A stretch of DNA of 64,000 nt from Acetivibrio alkalicellulosi (GCA_008125075.1 VLTH01000001.1:484407-548406); one strand, 5' to 3'; counted from the first letter of the stretch, positions 6,877-16,527 are shown. The notes: generated by a model from the sequence alone, not told the origin. Numbers and translations are program-made.

Positions 6877-9237
6877 GTGCTACATAAAAAAATGCTGCGT
6901 GATCTTCTCAAAAATAAAGTAGCCTATTTAGCCTGTTCTGCTATTATAGCTATAGGTCTTATGATATATGTATCAATGGAAAATACATATATTAATTTAA
7001 ATAGATCTATGAACTTCTTTTACAATGAATATAACTTTGCAGATGGTTTTGCAACTGTTGAATCAATGCCATCAAATCAATTAAGAGCAATAACTGATAT
7101 TTTAGGTATTGAACAAGTATCAGGTAAGCTTGTAAAAGATGTAAGAGTGTTATTTCCCGATAGAGAGGATAATGTTTATCTTCGACTTGTATCGGTAGAT
7201 ATGAATGAGCATGAAAGATTAAATGATATATGGCTTATGGAAGGAACAGATTTAGAACAAGGCAAGAAAAATATATGGACAGGGATAAAGTTTTATGATG
7301 CTAATGAGTTAAGCTATGGAGATATTATAAAAGTTATAATAAACGGAAAAATTACTGAGTTAAATGTTATAGGAAAAGCACAAAGTCCTGAACATGTATA
7401 TGTTATGAAGGATATAGCAGATTTTTATCCATCTGAAAAAGAGTTTGGAGTAGCATATATTCCCTATGATGTAATGGAAAAGCTATTTGATCTGCAAGGA
7501 ATTATTAACGAAATATCATTTAAAGTAGATCCTTATTTCTCTTTTGAAGATATAAAGAGTCATTTAGAAAGCACACTAAAGAGCTACAATGTGTCAGGTA
7601 TAGTAGAAAGAAAGGATCAGCTTAGTAATTTTATGCTGGCAGAAGAAATAGAACAAATTGAAAAAATGTCGTCAAGCATACCCATATTATTTTTAGTAAT
7701 TGCATCTATAATATTATGGATAATGTTAAAAAGGATGGTAGAGCACCAAAGAATGCAGATAGGAACATTAAAGGCATCTGGATATTCATCTGTACAAATA
7801 CTTAAGCACTACGTTTCATATAGCATTGTAATTGGAACAATTGGAGGTATTGTAGGCGGTGTTTTGGGTTTTATAATTTCTGATGTAATGATGATGATGT
7901 ACCAGGATATATATACATTGCCCAATTTAGAAAGTGAGTTTTCTCTTTTTTATTTTTTTATGGGAATACTTATCTCCATTGTTTTTAGCAGTATTGCTGG
8001 GATATTAGGGGCTAAAGGAGTATTAAAACTTGAACCTGCTGAATCTATGAGGCCTCCTGCACCTGTTTCAGGCAAGAAGGTGATGTTAGAAAAGGTAAAG
8101 ATATTCTGGAACGCTTTAACAGTTCAGGGTAAAATGGCAGTTAGGAATATTTTCAGAAGTAAGGGAAGAAGCTTGTTTACCTGCATGGGAATTGCATTTG
8201 CTTTTAGCTTAATGGCAGCCATGTTTTCTTTTGTTAATATGTTTGATGTTATAATTATGGATACATTTGAGTATGTACAAAAATATGATATGAAGGTTAC
8301 TTTTTTTCCACCCCAAAATGCCACACCTATTATTAGGGAGTTGGGGACAATAAGTGATATTGATTTGGCAGAACCCATGTGGGAAGTTCCTGTAACGCTG
8401 ATAAATGAGTATAGAAAAAATGATACAATAATTCTAGGCTTAAATAGTAACTCGGATTTGTATCATGTAGTTGATGAAAAGAAGCAAAGAGTGATGCTGT
8501 TAGAAGGTGGAATAATATTAGCAGAACCACTTGCAAAAAAGCTTAACGCCAAAATAGGTGATACATTAGATATTAAAACTCCCTTTACCCAAAAAGATGA
8601 TTTGCAAATACGTGTTGCAAATATTGTTCCACAATATATAGGAACTAATGGATTTATGATATTAGAAGATCTTAATGCTCTCCTAGGACATAGAGATGCT
8701 GCTAACTCCGTTTTGCTAAGGCTTCCTCAAGAATCAGTGAGGGAAATAAAAGGCGCACTAAATGAATCTAAAATTGTTACATCCATTGAAGAAATACATC
8801 AGACTAAAGAAAAGTATGCAGATTTACTGGAACAGGCATTTATAATGCTGTATGTAATGTCACTGATGGCTGTGTTGACAGGGTTTGCTATTATATACAA
8901 CTCTGGATTAATATCTTTTTCAGAAAGAGAAAGAGAACTGGCATCTTTGAGAGTAATGGGAATGAGCAATGGAGAAGTTATGGAAGTTCTTTCATTTGAG
9001 CAGATTTTTCTTGGGGTTGTTGGTATTATAATAGGTATTCCACTGACCTATTTTTATAATTATATATTATCAGAGAGTTTTGAGACTGATTTATATAATT
9101 TCCCAATGGTAGTTAAACCAGATGTATTTTTATATGCACTTGTGGGTACGTTGTCAGCCATTTTTCTTGCCTACCTTTCTATAAGAAAGAGAGTAAGAAA
9201 TCTTAGCATGGTTGAGGTGTTAAAAGAGCGTGAATAA
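6877..9237 (+). CDS. FtsX-like ABC transporter permease, two-module type
   Basis: A membrane protein of 786 residues. An N-terminal transmembrane helix (about 13-33) precedes a large extracellular region. A first FtsX module (about 265-390) has three helices, another single helix near 420-440 opens a second extracellular region, and a C-terminal FtsX module spans about 650-780. This duplicated layout is usual for Gram-positive permeases exporting or sensing antimicrobial or amphipathic compounds. It starts at GTG 6877 directly behind the ATPase stop codon; GGAGG at 6861-6865 lies within the ATPase gene. Partner of the preceding ATPase and the HlyD-like adaptor. Confidence 0.92.
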   Translation: MLHKKMLRDLLKNKVAYLACSAIIAIGLMIYVSMENTYINLNRSMNFFYNEYNFADGFATVESMPSNQLRAITDILGIEQVSGKLVKDVRVLFPDREDNVYLRLVSVDMNEHERLNDIWLMEGTDLEQGKKNIWTGIKFYDANELSYGDIIKVIINGKITELNVIGKAQSPEHVYVMKDIADFYPSEKEFGVAYIPYDVMEKLFDLQGIINEISFKVDPYFSFEDIKSHLESTLKSYNVSGIVERKDQLSNFMLAEEIEQIEKMSSSIPILFLVIASIILWIMLKRMVEHQRMQIGTLKASGYSSVQILKHYVSYSIVIGTIGGIVGGVLGFIISDVMMMMYQDIYTLPNLESEFSLFYFFMGILISIVFSSIAGILGAKGVLKLEPAESMRPPAPVSGKKVMLEKVKIFWNALTVQGKMAVRNIFRSKGRSLFTCMGIAFAFSLMAAMFSFVNMFDVIIMDTFEYVQKYDMKVTFFPPQNATPIIRELGTISDIDLAEPMWEVPVTLINEYRKNDTIILGLNSNSDLYHVVDEKKQRVMLLEGGIILAEPLAKKLNAKIGDTLDIKTPFTQKDDLQIRVANIVPQYIGTNGFMILEDLNALLGHRDAANSVLLRLPQESVREIKGALNESKIVTSIEEIHQTKEKYADLLEQAFIMLYVMSLMAVLTGFAIIYNSGLISFSERERELASLRVMGMSNGEVMEVLSFEQIFLGVVGIIIGIPLTYFYNYILSESFETDLYNFPMVVKPDVFLYALVGTLSAIFLAYLSIRKRVRNLSMVEVLKERE

Positions 9238-9253
9238 GTTATATTTAAAACTA

Positions 9254-9299
9254 TATCGCAGCGGAAGCTGCAATCAAAGTAGTAAGTTCCACTGCGATA
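9254..9299 (+). other. Intercistronic hairpin 1 in the efflux operon
   Basis: TATCGCAGCGGAA (9254-9266) and TTCCACTGCGATA (9287-9299) pair over 13 positions with one mismatch. No U-tract follows, so processing or mRNA stabilisation is more likely than termination. Confidence 0.55.
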
Positions 9300-9314
9300 A
9301 ACAGAGGAACTATA

Positions 9315-9356
9315 TCTTCTAAAAAGTTTGCTAAAAAAGCAAACTTTTTGAGAAGA
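9315..9356 (+). other. Intercistronic hairpin 2 in the efflux operon
   Basis: TCTTCTAAAAAGTTTGC pairs with GCAAACTTTTTGAGAAGA around a seven-base A-rich loop. Lies about 25 bases before the adaptor start codon and lacks a terminal U-tract. Confidence 0.55.
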
Positions 9357-9381
9357 ATATTATATAAGCGAGGATGATGTT

Positions 9382-10632
9382 ATGAAAAAAGCAGTAAAAT
9401 GGATAATAGGCTCAATAATTATAATAATTATTGGGGCATATGTTGTATATGAGATGGTAAAACCTGTTGAGGTTGAATTGTTTTATGTTGAGCCTAGGGA
9501 AGTTATTCTTTCATTTAAAGAGGAGGGGAGAGTTGAGCCAGTGTTAAAAAGAGATGTTTACTCAATTTTGACCCAGAAGATTATTGAGCTAAATGTAGAA
9601 GAGGGGCAGTTTGTAGAAGAGGGAAGCATAATTGCACATCTTGACACAGAGGCTATCGAAAAACAGATAAATATATTAAAAGTGCAGAGAAATAACATGG
9701 TGCAGCTTAAAAAAATGACATTGAAGGAACTAAAAAATCAGATAGATCAGCAGCAGCTTATGATTCAGGAAACAACCAGACAATTAGATACTGGAAAAAG
9801 GGAGATTGAAAGAATAAAAAGTCTGTTTGAAAATAATTCTGCAAGTAGTATACAGGTAGAAGCTGCGGAAAATCAGGTTAAGCTTCTAGAAGGATCTCTA
9901 GATCATCAAAGGTTAGCGCTTTTGCAAATGCAAGCCCAATATGACAATCCTCAAAGTGAGACGGTGGGATACCACAATTCAAATGTAGATACAGTTGATT
10001 CACAGATAAGGCAATTAGAAAGTCAACTTGAGGACAGCCTTATAAAAGCACCTATAAGTGGTGTTGTTATAAATTTAAATTATAGGGATGGGGGAATAAT
10101 CAGCTCTCAGTTACCACTTTGTACCTTGTATCAGCCAGATAATTATCGTATTGAAGTTATGGTTTTATCGGAAGATGCTGTAAACCTTAAAAAAGGAATG
10201 ATGGTAGACTTAACACAGAAATTATCAAGGGGAGATATTAAGTTTACAGGAGAAATTGACTATATAGCTCCAGTTGCAACTGAAAGCTTATCTTTATTAG
10301 GTCTAAAAGAACAGCGGGTTAAAATGCATATCAAATTATTAGAGCAAAGGGAGGCAGTCTTGTATCCAGGATTTTCTGTTGATGCCCGGTTTACCACGCT
10401 CAAAGAAGATAATTTAATTACTGTTCCTAAAACCAGCTTGTTTAGATCAAATGGAAAAGATGCCTTATGGGTTGTAGAAGACGGCAAAGCTGTAATTAGA
10501 TATGTTGAAAAAGGTATAAATACAGATGTGGATACAGTTATAACTGAAGGGCTTATTAAAGGTGAATATGTAATTAAAAATCCAAATGTAGATAGATTGA
10601 GCGTCGGTAAACCTGTTGTTGAAATAAAATAA
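9382..10632 (+). CDS. HlyD-type membrane-fusion (efflux adaptor) protein
   Basis: About 416 residues: an N-terminal transmembrane helix (7-27), then a lipoyl-like half-motif with LNVEEGQFVEEGSIIAHLD. A long coiled coil (about 95-215) carries the hairpin of periplasmic-adaptor families, followed by the second lipoyl half (IKAPISGVVINLNYRDGG) and beta-barrel/membrane-proximal domains. In Gram-positives such adaptors couple FtsX-type ABC permeases to the extracellular face. Last gene of the operon, separated from the permease by two hairpins and followed by a terminator. Substrate unknown. Confidence 0.9.
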   Translation: MKKAVKWIIGSIIIIIIGAYVVYEMVKPVEVELFYVEPREVILSFKEEGRVEPVLKRDVYSILTQKIIELNVEEGQFVEEGSIIAHLDTEAIEKQINILKVQRNNMVQLKKMTLKELKNQIDQQQLMIQETTRQLDTGKREIERIKSLFENNSASSIQVEAAENQVKLLEGSLDHQRLALLQMQAQYDNPQSETVGYHNSNVDTVDSQIRQLESQLEDSLIKAPISGVVINLNYRDGGIISSQLPLCTLYQPDNYRIEVMVLSEDAVNLKKGMMVDLTQKLSRGDIKFTGEIDYIAPVATESLSLLGLKEQRVKMHIKLLEQREAVLYPGFSVDARFTTLKEDNLITVPKTSLFRSNGKDALWVVEDGKAVIRYVEKGINTDVDTVITEGLIKGEYVIKNPNVDRLSVGKPVVEIK

Positions 10633-10642
10633 GTTTGAGCAA

Positions 10643-10681
10643 AAAAAATAAGGCCTTATAAATTAAAAGGTCTTATTTTTT
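10643..10681 (+). terminator. Intrinsic terminator of the TetR efflux operon
   Basis: AAAAATAAGGCCTT / AAGGTCTTATTTTTT stem with a short A-rich loop and terminal T-run, directly after the adaptor stop codon. Confidence 0.75.
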
Positions 10682-10820
10682 ATTCCTATACTAGTTCATT
10701 TATAATCGACTACTAAAGAACAAAAGAAAATCTATTCTATTATTATTTATATAACTTATGGTAATTTAGCTTAAGAGTTTTGAGTATTTTAAGTTACTTC
10801 TAACTTAACTAATTACAGTA

Positions 10821-11405
10821 CTATTCACTTTTGTTTACTTTTATTTCTACGTCATTTGTGTTTATTTTTATTTTGTTTGTGTCACTGCCAATAAACTGAT
10901 TTTCTTTTACAAGATAATAGCCTTGAGTAGGATTTATTAAAGAAGCAGGCACATTATCGTAGGTAGATAAGAAGAATAAGTATGTAGAATCTTTTTTTAT
11001 ATCAGCTTTATCGCTACTAATAACTGTTAACTCTTTAGTCTCCCCACCAAGTTGTTTTATTTCAACAATTTCTTTTTTTGACTTTATGTCACCTTTATAG
11101 ATCTTAGTAATTTCAACATCATATATAGTATACATAGTTTTAGTTGAATTATAAGTACTACCAGGATTAAGTTTCTCATCATTGACATAATCATACATAT
11201 TATTTGACAGATCCAACATTTCAACCCTTGAACTTAATATCTTTCCTTCAATAATAGTATCTGCAATTGCCACCATAGAGTCTAAGTCTTCATAATAAGG
11301 ATAGTCAACATTGACAAATACTTTTTCTTTTGTTTGTGAACATCCTGTTGATATCAACATAATTAATATTAATACAATAATAGTTTTTCTTTTAAAACAC
11401 TTCAT
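10821..11405 (-). CDS. Putative lipoprotein of unknown function
   Basis: A protein of 194 residues. A lipoprotein signal peptide ends in the lipobox LISTGC (Cys22), so it should be anchored on the outer face of the cell membrane. The mature part is mostly beta-like with a recurring MVAIADTIIEGKI-type start and no catalytic motif I recognise. ATG 11405 has a strong AAGGAGG upstream; an extended -10 promoter (TG-T-TATAAT on the minus strand, near 11438-11443) precedes it. Monocistronic, convergent with the efflux operon. Function not assignable. Confidence 0.75.
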   Translation of the reverse strand: MKCFKRKTIIVLILIMLISTGCSQTKEKVFVNVDYPYYEDLDSMVAIADTIIEGKILSSRVEMLDLSNNMYDYVNDEKLNPGSTYNSTKTMYTIYDVEITKIYKGDIKSKKEIVEIKQLGGETKELTVISSDKADIKKDSTYLFFLSTYDNVPASLINPTQGYYLVKENQFIGSDTNKIKINTNDVEIKVNKSE

Positions 11406-11604
11406 TTTATATCCTCCTTGTCTATCTGTTTGTTTCTATTATAACATATTTTGATTTATAACAATTCCTCAAATTAACTTATTCGAATATTATGTATACT
11501 TAAAATAGAAAATAATTAAATACTTTATTGCCAAAGGTATTTACAAATTAGTAAATTAAAAATATAATTTACCATAGGGAATTAAAGATATTAAAATTTA
11601 TATT

Positions 11605-11623
11605 AGGAGGTGCTTTGTTGTAA
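11605..11623 (+). other. Strong ribosome site followed by a TTG-TAA start-stop
   Basis: AGGAGG (11605-11610), a seven-base spacer, then TTG immediately followed by TAA (11618-11623), about 80 bases before the true start of the sugar-binding protein. It reads as either a minimal start-stop ORF or the remnant of a truncated upstream reading frame. Whether ribosomes use it is unknown. Confidence 0.35.
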
Positions 11624-11705
11624 ATAAGTAATGAGTATGCAATTAATAAAAACAGAAGCAAAAGAAACAGTTAAATCATATCAAAAGAAGAAAGAGGTCG
11701 TTAAA

Positions 11706-12857
11706 ATGAAAAAACTAATTGCAATTATTTTATCAATGTTTATTATTTTAAGTTTTATGGGGTGTAATACTTCAGTAGAAGAGCCCGAACAGAATATTCC
11801 TGGAAAAGAGATGTCAGATCAGGATGATCAGGATCAAGGTGATACACAGGAGAAAGATGGAGAAGAAAGACTTATAGGGGTTGCTATGCCAACTCAATCA
11901 CTTCAACGCTGGAATCAAGATGGTGCTAACATGAAGGCTCAACTTGAAGCAAAAGGTTATAAAGCTGATCTTCAATATGCTGACAATAATGTTAATACTC
12001 AAATTCAACAAATTGAAAATATGATAACAAAAGGTTGTGATGTTTTAGTAATTGCATCTATTGATGGTTCAACCCTTACAGATGTTTTAAAACAGGCTGC
12101 TGAGAATGACATTAAAGTTATAGCTTATGATAGATTGATCATGAATTCTCCTCATGTTGACTATTATGCTACTTTTGATAACTTCAAAGTAGGAGTTATT
12201 CAAGGAGAATATATCGTAGAAAAGCTTGGACTTGATGAAGAGGATGGTCCATTTAATATAGAATTATTTGCTGGTTCTCCTGATGATAATAATGCTAGAT
12301 TTTTCTACGATGGTGCTATGAGTGTCTTAGAGTCTTACATAGAAAGTGGTAAGCTTAATATTCCAAGTGGGCAGAAGGACTTTTCAACAATTGCAATACA
12401 GGGTTGGGAATCATCAAATGCACAGGCAAGAATGGATAACCTTATTACAGCTAATTATGCTGGTGGAGAAAAGCTTGATGCAGTACTTTCACCGAATGAC
12501 AGCCTTGCAATAGGTATTATTGCATCACTGAATAATTCAGGTTTTGGAGAAGAAGATAAGCCTTATCCAATTATTACTGGGCAGGATTGTGATAAACCAA
12601 ATGTAATAGCTATGATTAATGGTCAGCAGTCAATGTCAATATTTAAAGATACAAGAACACTTGCAAGTAAGGTTGTAGAAATGGTGGATGCGTTAATACA
12701 AGGTAATGAAGCACCTGTAAACGATAATGTAACTTATGACAATGGAGAAAAGGTTGTTCCATCTTATCTTTGTGAACCTGTTTATGCAGATGCTAACAAC
12801 TACAGAGAGATTCTTATTGAAAGTGGATACTATGAAGAATCAGATTTAGAACAGTAA
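11706..12857 (+). CDS. Sugar-binding lipoprotein of a CUT2 ABC importer (ChvE/XylF-like)
   Basis: About 383 residues. A signal peptide with lipobox FMGC anchors it outside the membrane. After an acidic Asp/Gln/Glu-rich linker comes a periplasmic-binding type 1 fold starting GVAMPTQSLQRWNQDG, with NNVNTQIQQIENMI, VIAYDRLI and ITGQDCDKPNV typical of ChvE and xylose/multiple-sugar binders. Related clostridial systems bind glucose or cello-oligosaccharides, so those are reasonable candidate ligands here. ATG 11706 is chosen because GAGG lies eight bases upstream and the signal peptide begins there; an upstream in-frame extension has no signal character. First gene of the importer operon. Confidence 0.92.
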   Translation: MKKLIAIILSMFIILSFMGCNTSVEEPEQNIPGKEMSDQDDQDQGDTQEKDGEERLIGVAMPTQSLQRWNQDGANMKAQLEAKGYKADLQYADNNVNTQIQQIENMITKGCDVLVIASIDGSTLTDVLKQAAENDIKVIAYDRLIMNSPHVDYYATFDNFKVGVIQGEYIVEKLGLDEEDGPFNIELFAGSPDDNNARFFYDGAMSVLESYIESGKLNIPSGQKDFSTIAIQGWESSNAQARMDNLITANYAGGEKLDAVLSPNDSLAIGIIASLNNSGFGEEDKPYPIITGQDCDKPNVIAMINGQQSMSIFKDTRTLASKVVEMVDALIQGNEAPVNDNVTYDNGEKVVPSYLCEPVYADANNYREILIESGYYEESDLEQ

Positions 12858-12882
12858 GAATTATTTTTAAATGTAGATATGT

Positions 12883-12920
12883 TTCGCGATAGGGTTTTTT
12901 CTAAAATCTAATTTCGCGAA
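12883..12920 (+). other. Hairpin after the sugar-binding protein gene
   Basis: TTCGCGA (12883-12889) pairs with TCGCGAA (12914-12920). It stands just ahead of the tandem 63-bp units and, with them, could protect or partly terminate the upstream message. Confidence 0.5.
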
Positions 12921-12927
12921 GCATTTT

Positions 12928-13251
12928 CTTTTATTAGAAGACTTGGAACGAAGTGAAAGACTTAAAAGGGTCGGGGCTCGATGCCCCAAGCTTTTATTAG
13001 AAGACTTGGAACGAAGTGAAAGACTTAAAAGGGTCGGGGCTCGATGCCCCAAGCTTTTATTAGAAGACTTGGAACGAAGTGAAAGACTTAAAAGGGTCGG
13101 GGCTCGATGCCCCAAGCTTTTATTAGAAGTCTTGGAAGGAAGTGAAAGACTTAAAAGCGAAGGGGCTCGATGCCCCAAGCTTTTATTAGAAGACTTGGAA
13201 CGAAGTGAAAGACTTAAAAGCGTCGGGGCTCGATGCCCCAAGCTTTTATTT
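12928..13251 (+). repeat. Five tandem 63-bp hairpin units between sugar-binding and ATPase genes
   Basis: Full units begin at 12928, 12991, 13054, 13117 and 13180, and a sixth partial unit begins at 13243. Each contains CTTTTATTAGAAGACTTGG, AACGAAGTGAAAGACTTAAA and a hairpin GGGGC-TCGAT-GCCCC. Unit 4 is the most diverged (GAAGTCTTGGAAGG, AAGCGAAGGGGC); units 1-3 are nearly identical. Because 63 is a multiple of three, long spurious reading frames stay open on both strands; neither has a credible ribosome site or protein-like composition. Position in the operon resembles intercistronic REP hairpins that raise binding-protein mRNA over transporter mRNA. Single diverged copies occur at 25524, 33369 and 37645. 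Confidence 0.93.
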
Positions 13252-13267
13252 ACCGGGAGATTTTAAT

Positions 13268-14794
13268 ATGAATAAAAATATTTTAGAAATGAAAAATATT
13301 ACAAAGGTTTTTCCTGGAGTTAAAGCATTGAATAATGTAAACTTTCATGTTGTTTCAGGAGAAATTCATGCTTTAGTTGGAGAGAATGGAGCAGGCAAAT
13401 CTACGCTTATGAATGTGCTAAGTGGAATATATTCACATGGCCAATACACTGGAGAAATAATTTTTCAAGGGAAAGAGTGCATTTTTAAGGATATAAAAGA
13501 TAGTGAAAAAATGGGTATTGTAATAATTCATCAGGAGCTTGCAATGGTTCCATACCTTTCTATAGGGGAGAATATTTTTTTAGGAAATGAGAGAGCAAAG
13601 GCAGGTATTATAAATTGGGATAGTACACATGTTGAGTCAGAAAAGTTTTTAAAGAGAGTTGGATTAAAAGAAGATACTCATACCCTTATAAAAGATATAG
13701 GAGTTGGAAAGCAGCAACTTGTTGAAATTGCAAAAGCCTTGTCAAAGAATGTGAAGCTTCTTATACTTGATGAGCCAACTGCAGCATTAAATGAAGAGGA
13801 TTCAGAGAATTTACTTAAACTGCTTATGGAAATGAAAAAAGATGGAATTACATCAATCCTTATATCACATAAGCTTAATGAGGTTCTTAAAGTTGCTGAT
13901 TCTGTTACGGTATTATGTGATGGCTCCACCATAGAAACACTTAAAAAAGGTGATTCTTTAATAAGCGAAGACAGAATTATAAAGGGTATGGTAGGTCGTG
14001 AATTAGTTGACAGATATCCAAAGCATGTATCAAAAAAAGGAGAAGTTTATTTTGAGGTAAAAGATTGGAATGTATACCATCCTTTTATAGATGGGAAAAA
14101 GATAATAAAAGATGTAAATATAAAAGTTCATAGAGGTGAAATTGTAGGAATATCGGGACTTATGGGTTCTGGAAGAACGGAATTTGCATTGAGTGTTTTT
14201 GGGAAAGCATATGGAAGAAACATAAGTGGATCTATATTAAAAGAGGGAAAGAAGCTTCAGATTAAAAATATTCGTCATGCAATAAAAAATGGATTGGCCT
14301 ATGTTACTGAAGATCGAAAAACTGCAGGTCTTATTTTAATGCAGGATATAAAAAATAATATTTCTTTACCAAGCCTTGATAAAGTCAGTAAACAAAATGT
14401 AATATCTGAGAATGAAGAAATAAAAGTTGCTGAAAACTATAGGAAAAATCTTAACATAAAGTCACCTAGTGTTTTTCAAAAAGTTTGTAACTTATCTGGA
14501 GGTAATCAACAAAAGGTAGTCCTTGGGAAATGGATATTCTCAGATCCTGATGTATTAATACTTGATGAACCTACACGTGGAATTGATGTAGGTGCAAAAT
14601 ATGAAATATATACAATAATAAATAACCTTGCAGATCAAGGGAAATCAATAATATTTATATCTTCAGAACTTCCTGAAGTATTAGGTGTGTGCGATAGGAT
14701 ATATGTTATGAATGAGGGGAGGATTGTAGGTGAACTTGATAGAAAAGACGCATCTCAAGAAAGCATAATGAAGTGCATAATTAGATATTCATGA
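13268..14794 (+). CDS. Sugar ABC transporter double ATPase (MglA/XylG/RbsA type)
   Basis: About 508 residues with two fused ABC domains that energise the CUT2 importer. Domain 1 has Walker [10 protein letters not shown], the family's modified signature [13 protein letters not shown] and Walker [11 protein letters not shown]. Domain 2 has the usual degenerate Walker A (GLMGSGRTE), LSGGNQQKV and [12 protein letters not shown]. These asymmetries are normal for this family. ATG 13268 has GGGAG about eight bases upstream; the longer in-frame start at 13205 begins inside the tandem repeat. Works with the binding lipoprotein before it and the permease after it. Confidence 0.94.
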   Translation: MNKNILEMKNITKVFPGVKALNNVNFHVVSGEIHALVGENGAGKSTLMNVLSGIYSHGQYTGEIIFQGKECIFKDIKDSEKMGIVIIHQELAMVPYLSIGENIFLGNERAKAGIINWDSTHVESEKFLKRVGLKEDTHTLIKDIGVGKQQLVEIAKALSKNVKLLILDEPTAALNEEDSENLLKLLMEMKKDGITSILISHKLNEVLKVADSVTVLCDGSTIETLKKGDSLISEDRIIKGMVGRELVDRYPKHVSKKGEVYFEVKDWNVYHPFIDGKKIIKDVNIKVHRGEIVGISGLMGSGRTEFALSVFGKAYGRNISGSILKEGKKLQIKNIRHAIKNGLAYVTEDRKTAGLILMQDIKNNISLPSLDKVSKQNVISENEEIKVAENYRKNLNIKSPSVFQKVCNLSGGNQQKVVLGKWIFSDPDVLILDEPTRGIDVGAKYEIYTIINNLADQGKSIIFISSELPEVLGVCDRIYVMNEGRIVGELDRKDASQESIMKCIIRYS

Positions 14795-14834
14795 GAATAG
14801 AAACAAAAGGTAACCAGAGAAGGGAGATAGTGAA

Positions 14835-16073
14835 GTGGAAACAATTAAGTCCGGTAAAAGTAATCCTATGCGAAAAGAAAAAGTTTTAATAATTATTTTA
14901 AATAATTTAGTAGGTTTTTTAAAAAATAACATAGGGAAATATGCAATGCTTATAGCCCTTGGACTAATAATAATTTTCTTTCAAATTAGAACAGAAGGTA
15001 GACTTTTACTTCCTATGAATGTTACTAATTTGATACTTCAAAATGGATATGTTTTAATCCTTGCAATAGGAATGGTACTTTGTATATTGTCTGGCGGAAA
15101 TATTGACCTTTCTGTAGGAGCTGTATGTGCTTTTATAGGAGGTGTAACTGGTACACTTATTGTAAACATGAAAATGGATATGGTGTCGGCAATAATTATT
15201 GCTCTTTTAATTGGAGCTGCAATCGGTGCATGGCAAGGATTTTGGATAGCATATGTTAGAATTCCATCATTTATTGTAACACTGGCGGGTATGCTAATAT
15301 TTAGAGGCCTTAACACTTATTGGCTAAAAGGTTTGACTCTCTCTCCATTCCCTAAAAAATTTCAGCAAATAAGCGCAGGCTTTATACCAGATATCTTTAG
15401 TGGATTTGAGTTAGATTTAAATGTGACAGCTTTAATGGCAGGCTTTGTTATAGCCCTAATATATACTGGTTTGCAAATTAAAAAAAGATTAGATAGAAAA
15501 AAGCAAAATTTAAAATGCCCCATGATTTTTTTATTTGTAATTAAATTAATGTTAGTAGTTGCTGTTATCATGGGTTTTTCATATCTTTTGGCACAACATA
15601 AGGGAATACCTATAGTTCTAGTAATTATTGGCACGCTAATTTTAATTTATCACTTTTTTACCTTGAAAACTGTCCCAGGAAGGTACATATATGCAATGGG
15701 AGGAAATGAAAAAGCAGCAAAACTTTCTGGAATAAATACAAATAAAGTGCTTTTTCTTACATATGTAAATATGGGTGTATTAGCTTCCATAGCAGGTATT
15801 GTTTTTACTTCAAGACTTAATGCTGCCTCACCACAGGCTGGTGTGAATTTTGAGTTGGATGCAATTGCTGCATGCTTTATAGGTGGAGCTTCAGCCTACG
15901 GAGGTGTAGGTACAGTAGTGGGAGCTATTATAGGTGCTTTGGTAATGGGAGTACTAAATAATGGTATGTCTATAAGCAATGTTGACAGTGCCATACAAAT
16001 GGCTGTAAAGGGATTTGTACTTTTAATGGCAGTAGCATTTGATGTATTATCAAAAAAGAAATTATCACAGTAA
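14835..16073 (+). CDS. Sugar ABC transporter permease (GguB/XylH/MmsB type)
   Basis: A polytopic membrane protein of 412 residues, BPD_transp_2 family, forming the channel of the CUT2 importer. It shows about ten hydrophobic segments, the conserved ILSGGNIDLSVGAVCAF motif, and GGASAYGGVGTVVGAIIGAL near the C-terminus. It is longer than RbsC-type permeases owing to a cytoplasmic/helical insertion around residues 210-270, as in the xylose/multiple-sugar branch. GTG start at 14835 with GGGAG at good spacing, 40 bases after the ATPase stop. Last gene of the operon. Confidence 0.93.
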   Translation: METIKSGKSNPMRKEKVLIIILNNLVGFLKNNIGKYAMLIALGLIIIFFQIRTEGRLLLPMNVTNLILQNGYVLILAIGMVLCILSGGNIDLSVGAVCAFIGGVTGTLIVNMKMDMVSAIIIALLIGAAIGAWQGFWIAYVRIPSFIVTLAGMLIFRGLNTYWLKGLTLSPFPKKFQQISAGFIPDIFSGFELDLNVTALMAGFVIALIYTGLQIKKRLDRKKQNLKCPMIFLFVIKLMLVVAVIMGFSYLLAQHKGIPIVLVIIGTLILIYHFFTLKTVPGRYIYAMGGNEKAAKLSGINTNKVLFLTYVNMGVLASIAGIVFTSRLNAASPQAGVNFELDAIAACFIGGASAYGGVGTVVGAIIGALVMGVLNNGMSISNVDSAIQMAVKGFVLLMAVAFDVLSKKKLSQ

Positions 16074-16081
16074 GTTGTTAT

Positions 16082-16104
16082 AAAGCTTAAATTCCAAGCT
16101 TTAT
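16082..16104 (+). terminator. Hairpin after the sugar importer operon
   Basis: TAAAGCTT...AAGCTTTA stem-loop nine bases after the permease stop. The U-tract is poor, so termination may be inefficient. Confidence 0.45.
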
Positions 16105-16113
16105 GCTAATTAA

Positions 16114-16245
16114 GCCTTTGATTTAATTAGATTGCCATTCATTTTCTAAAGCAAAAAGCACATGCGAAAGCAACATTTATTTACATAATAGATTTCAAAT
16201 ATGTTGGCGAGCTTTATGGCTAATGTATGTATATTCTAACAATTA
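16114..16245 (+). repeat. Family B long intergenic motif (copy upstream of the HD-GYP gene)
   Basis: A GCCTTTGATTT block and a GCACATGCGAAAGCAACATT block (followed by TATTTACAT) match 22702-22772 in order and spacing. The 3' part ATATGTTGGCGAGCTTTATG, GCTAATG matches the second half at 22773-22830 and at 20284. Non-coding. The remaining bases up to 16527 hold a small hairpin (ACGATATGAAAAATCGT, about 16422-16437) and no recognisable promoter. Confidence 0.5.
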
Positions 16246-16527
16246 ACATGTTTGAAAGATTCAAAATTATTTGTGATTTTAAAAGGATAATTAATAGTTG
16301 ATGTAGAATATATATTATGAGTTTTATAAATACATTTCATAAATTTTTCCTGAGTTATTGCTTAAAATATAAAAAAGATACTAGTTAGCAAAAAAAATTC
16401 TTAAAGATTATTTTATACAGACGATATGAAAAATCGTTGTTTGTCCTAAAAATGCAAATCTTACCATTTTAATTCACTTGAGAAATAAGCTGTTATATAT
16501 AATTTATAAAATGAAGGAGAGAAAAAA

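Noticed and set aside
12867..13241. Open reading frame on the minus strand across the tandem array, with a repetitive protein ([20 protein letters not shown] units)
   Set aside because: The frame stays open only because the 63-bp period is divisible by three; no ribosome site, and the plus strand frame is equally open.
12928..13251. CRISPR array
   Set aside because: Units abut without unique spacers and no cas genes are present.
12943..13266. Open reading frame on the plus strand across the same array
   Set aside because: Same periodicity artefact; it has no ribosome site of its own and no protein-like conservation between units beyond the DNA repeat.
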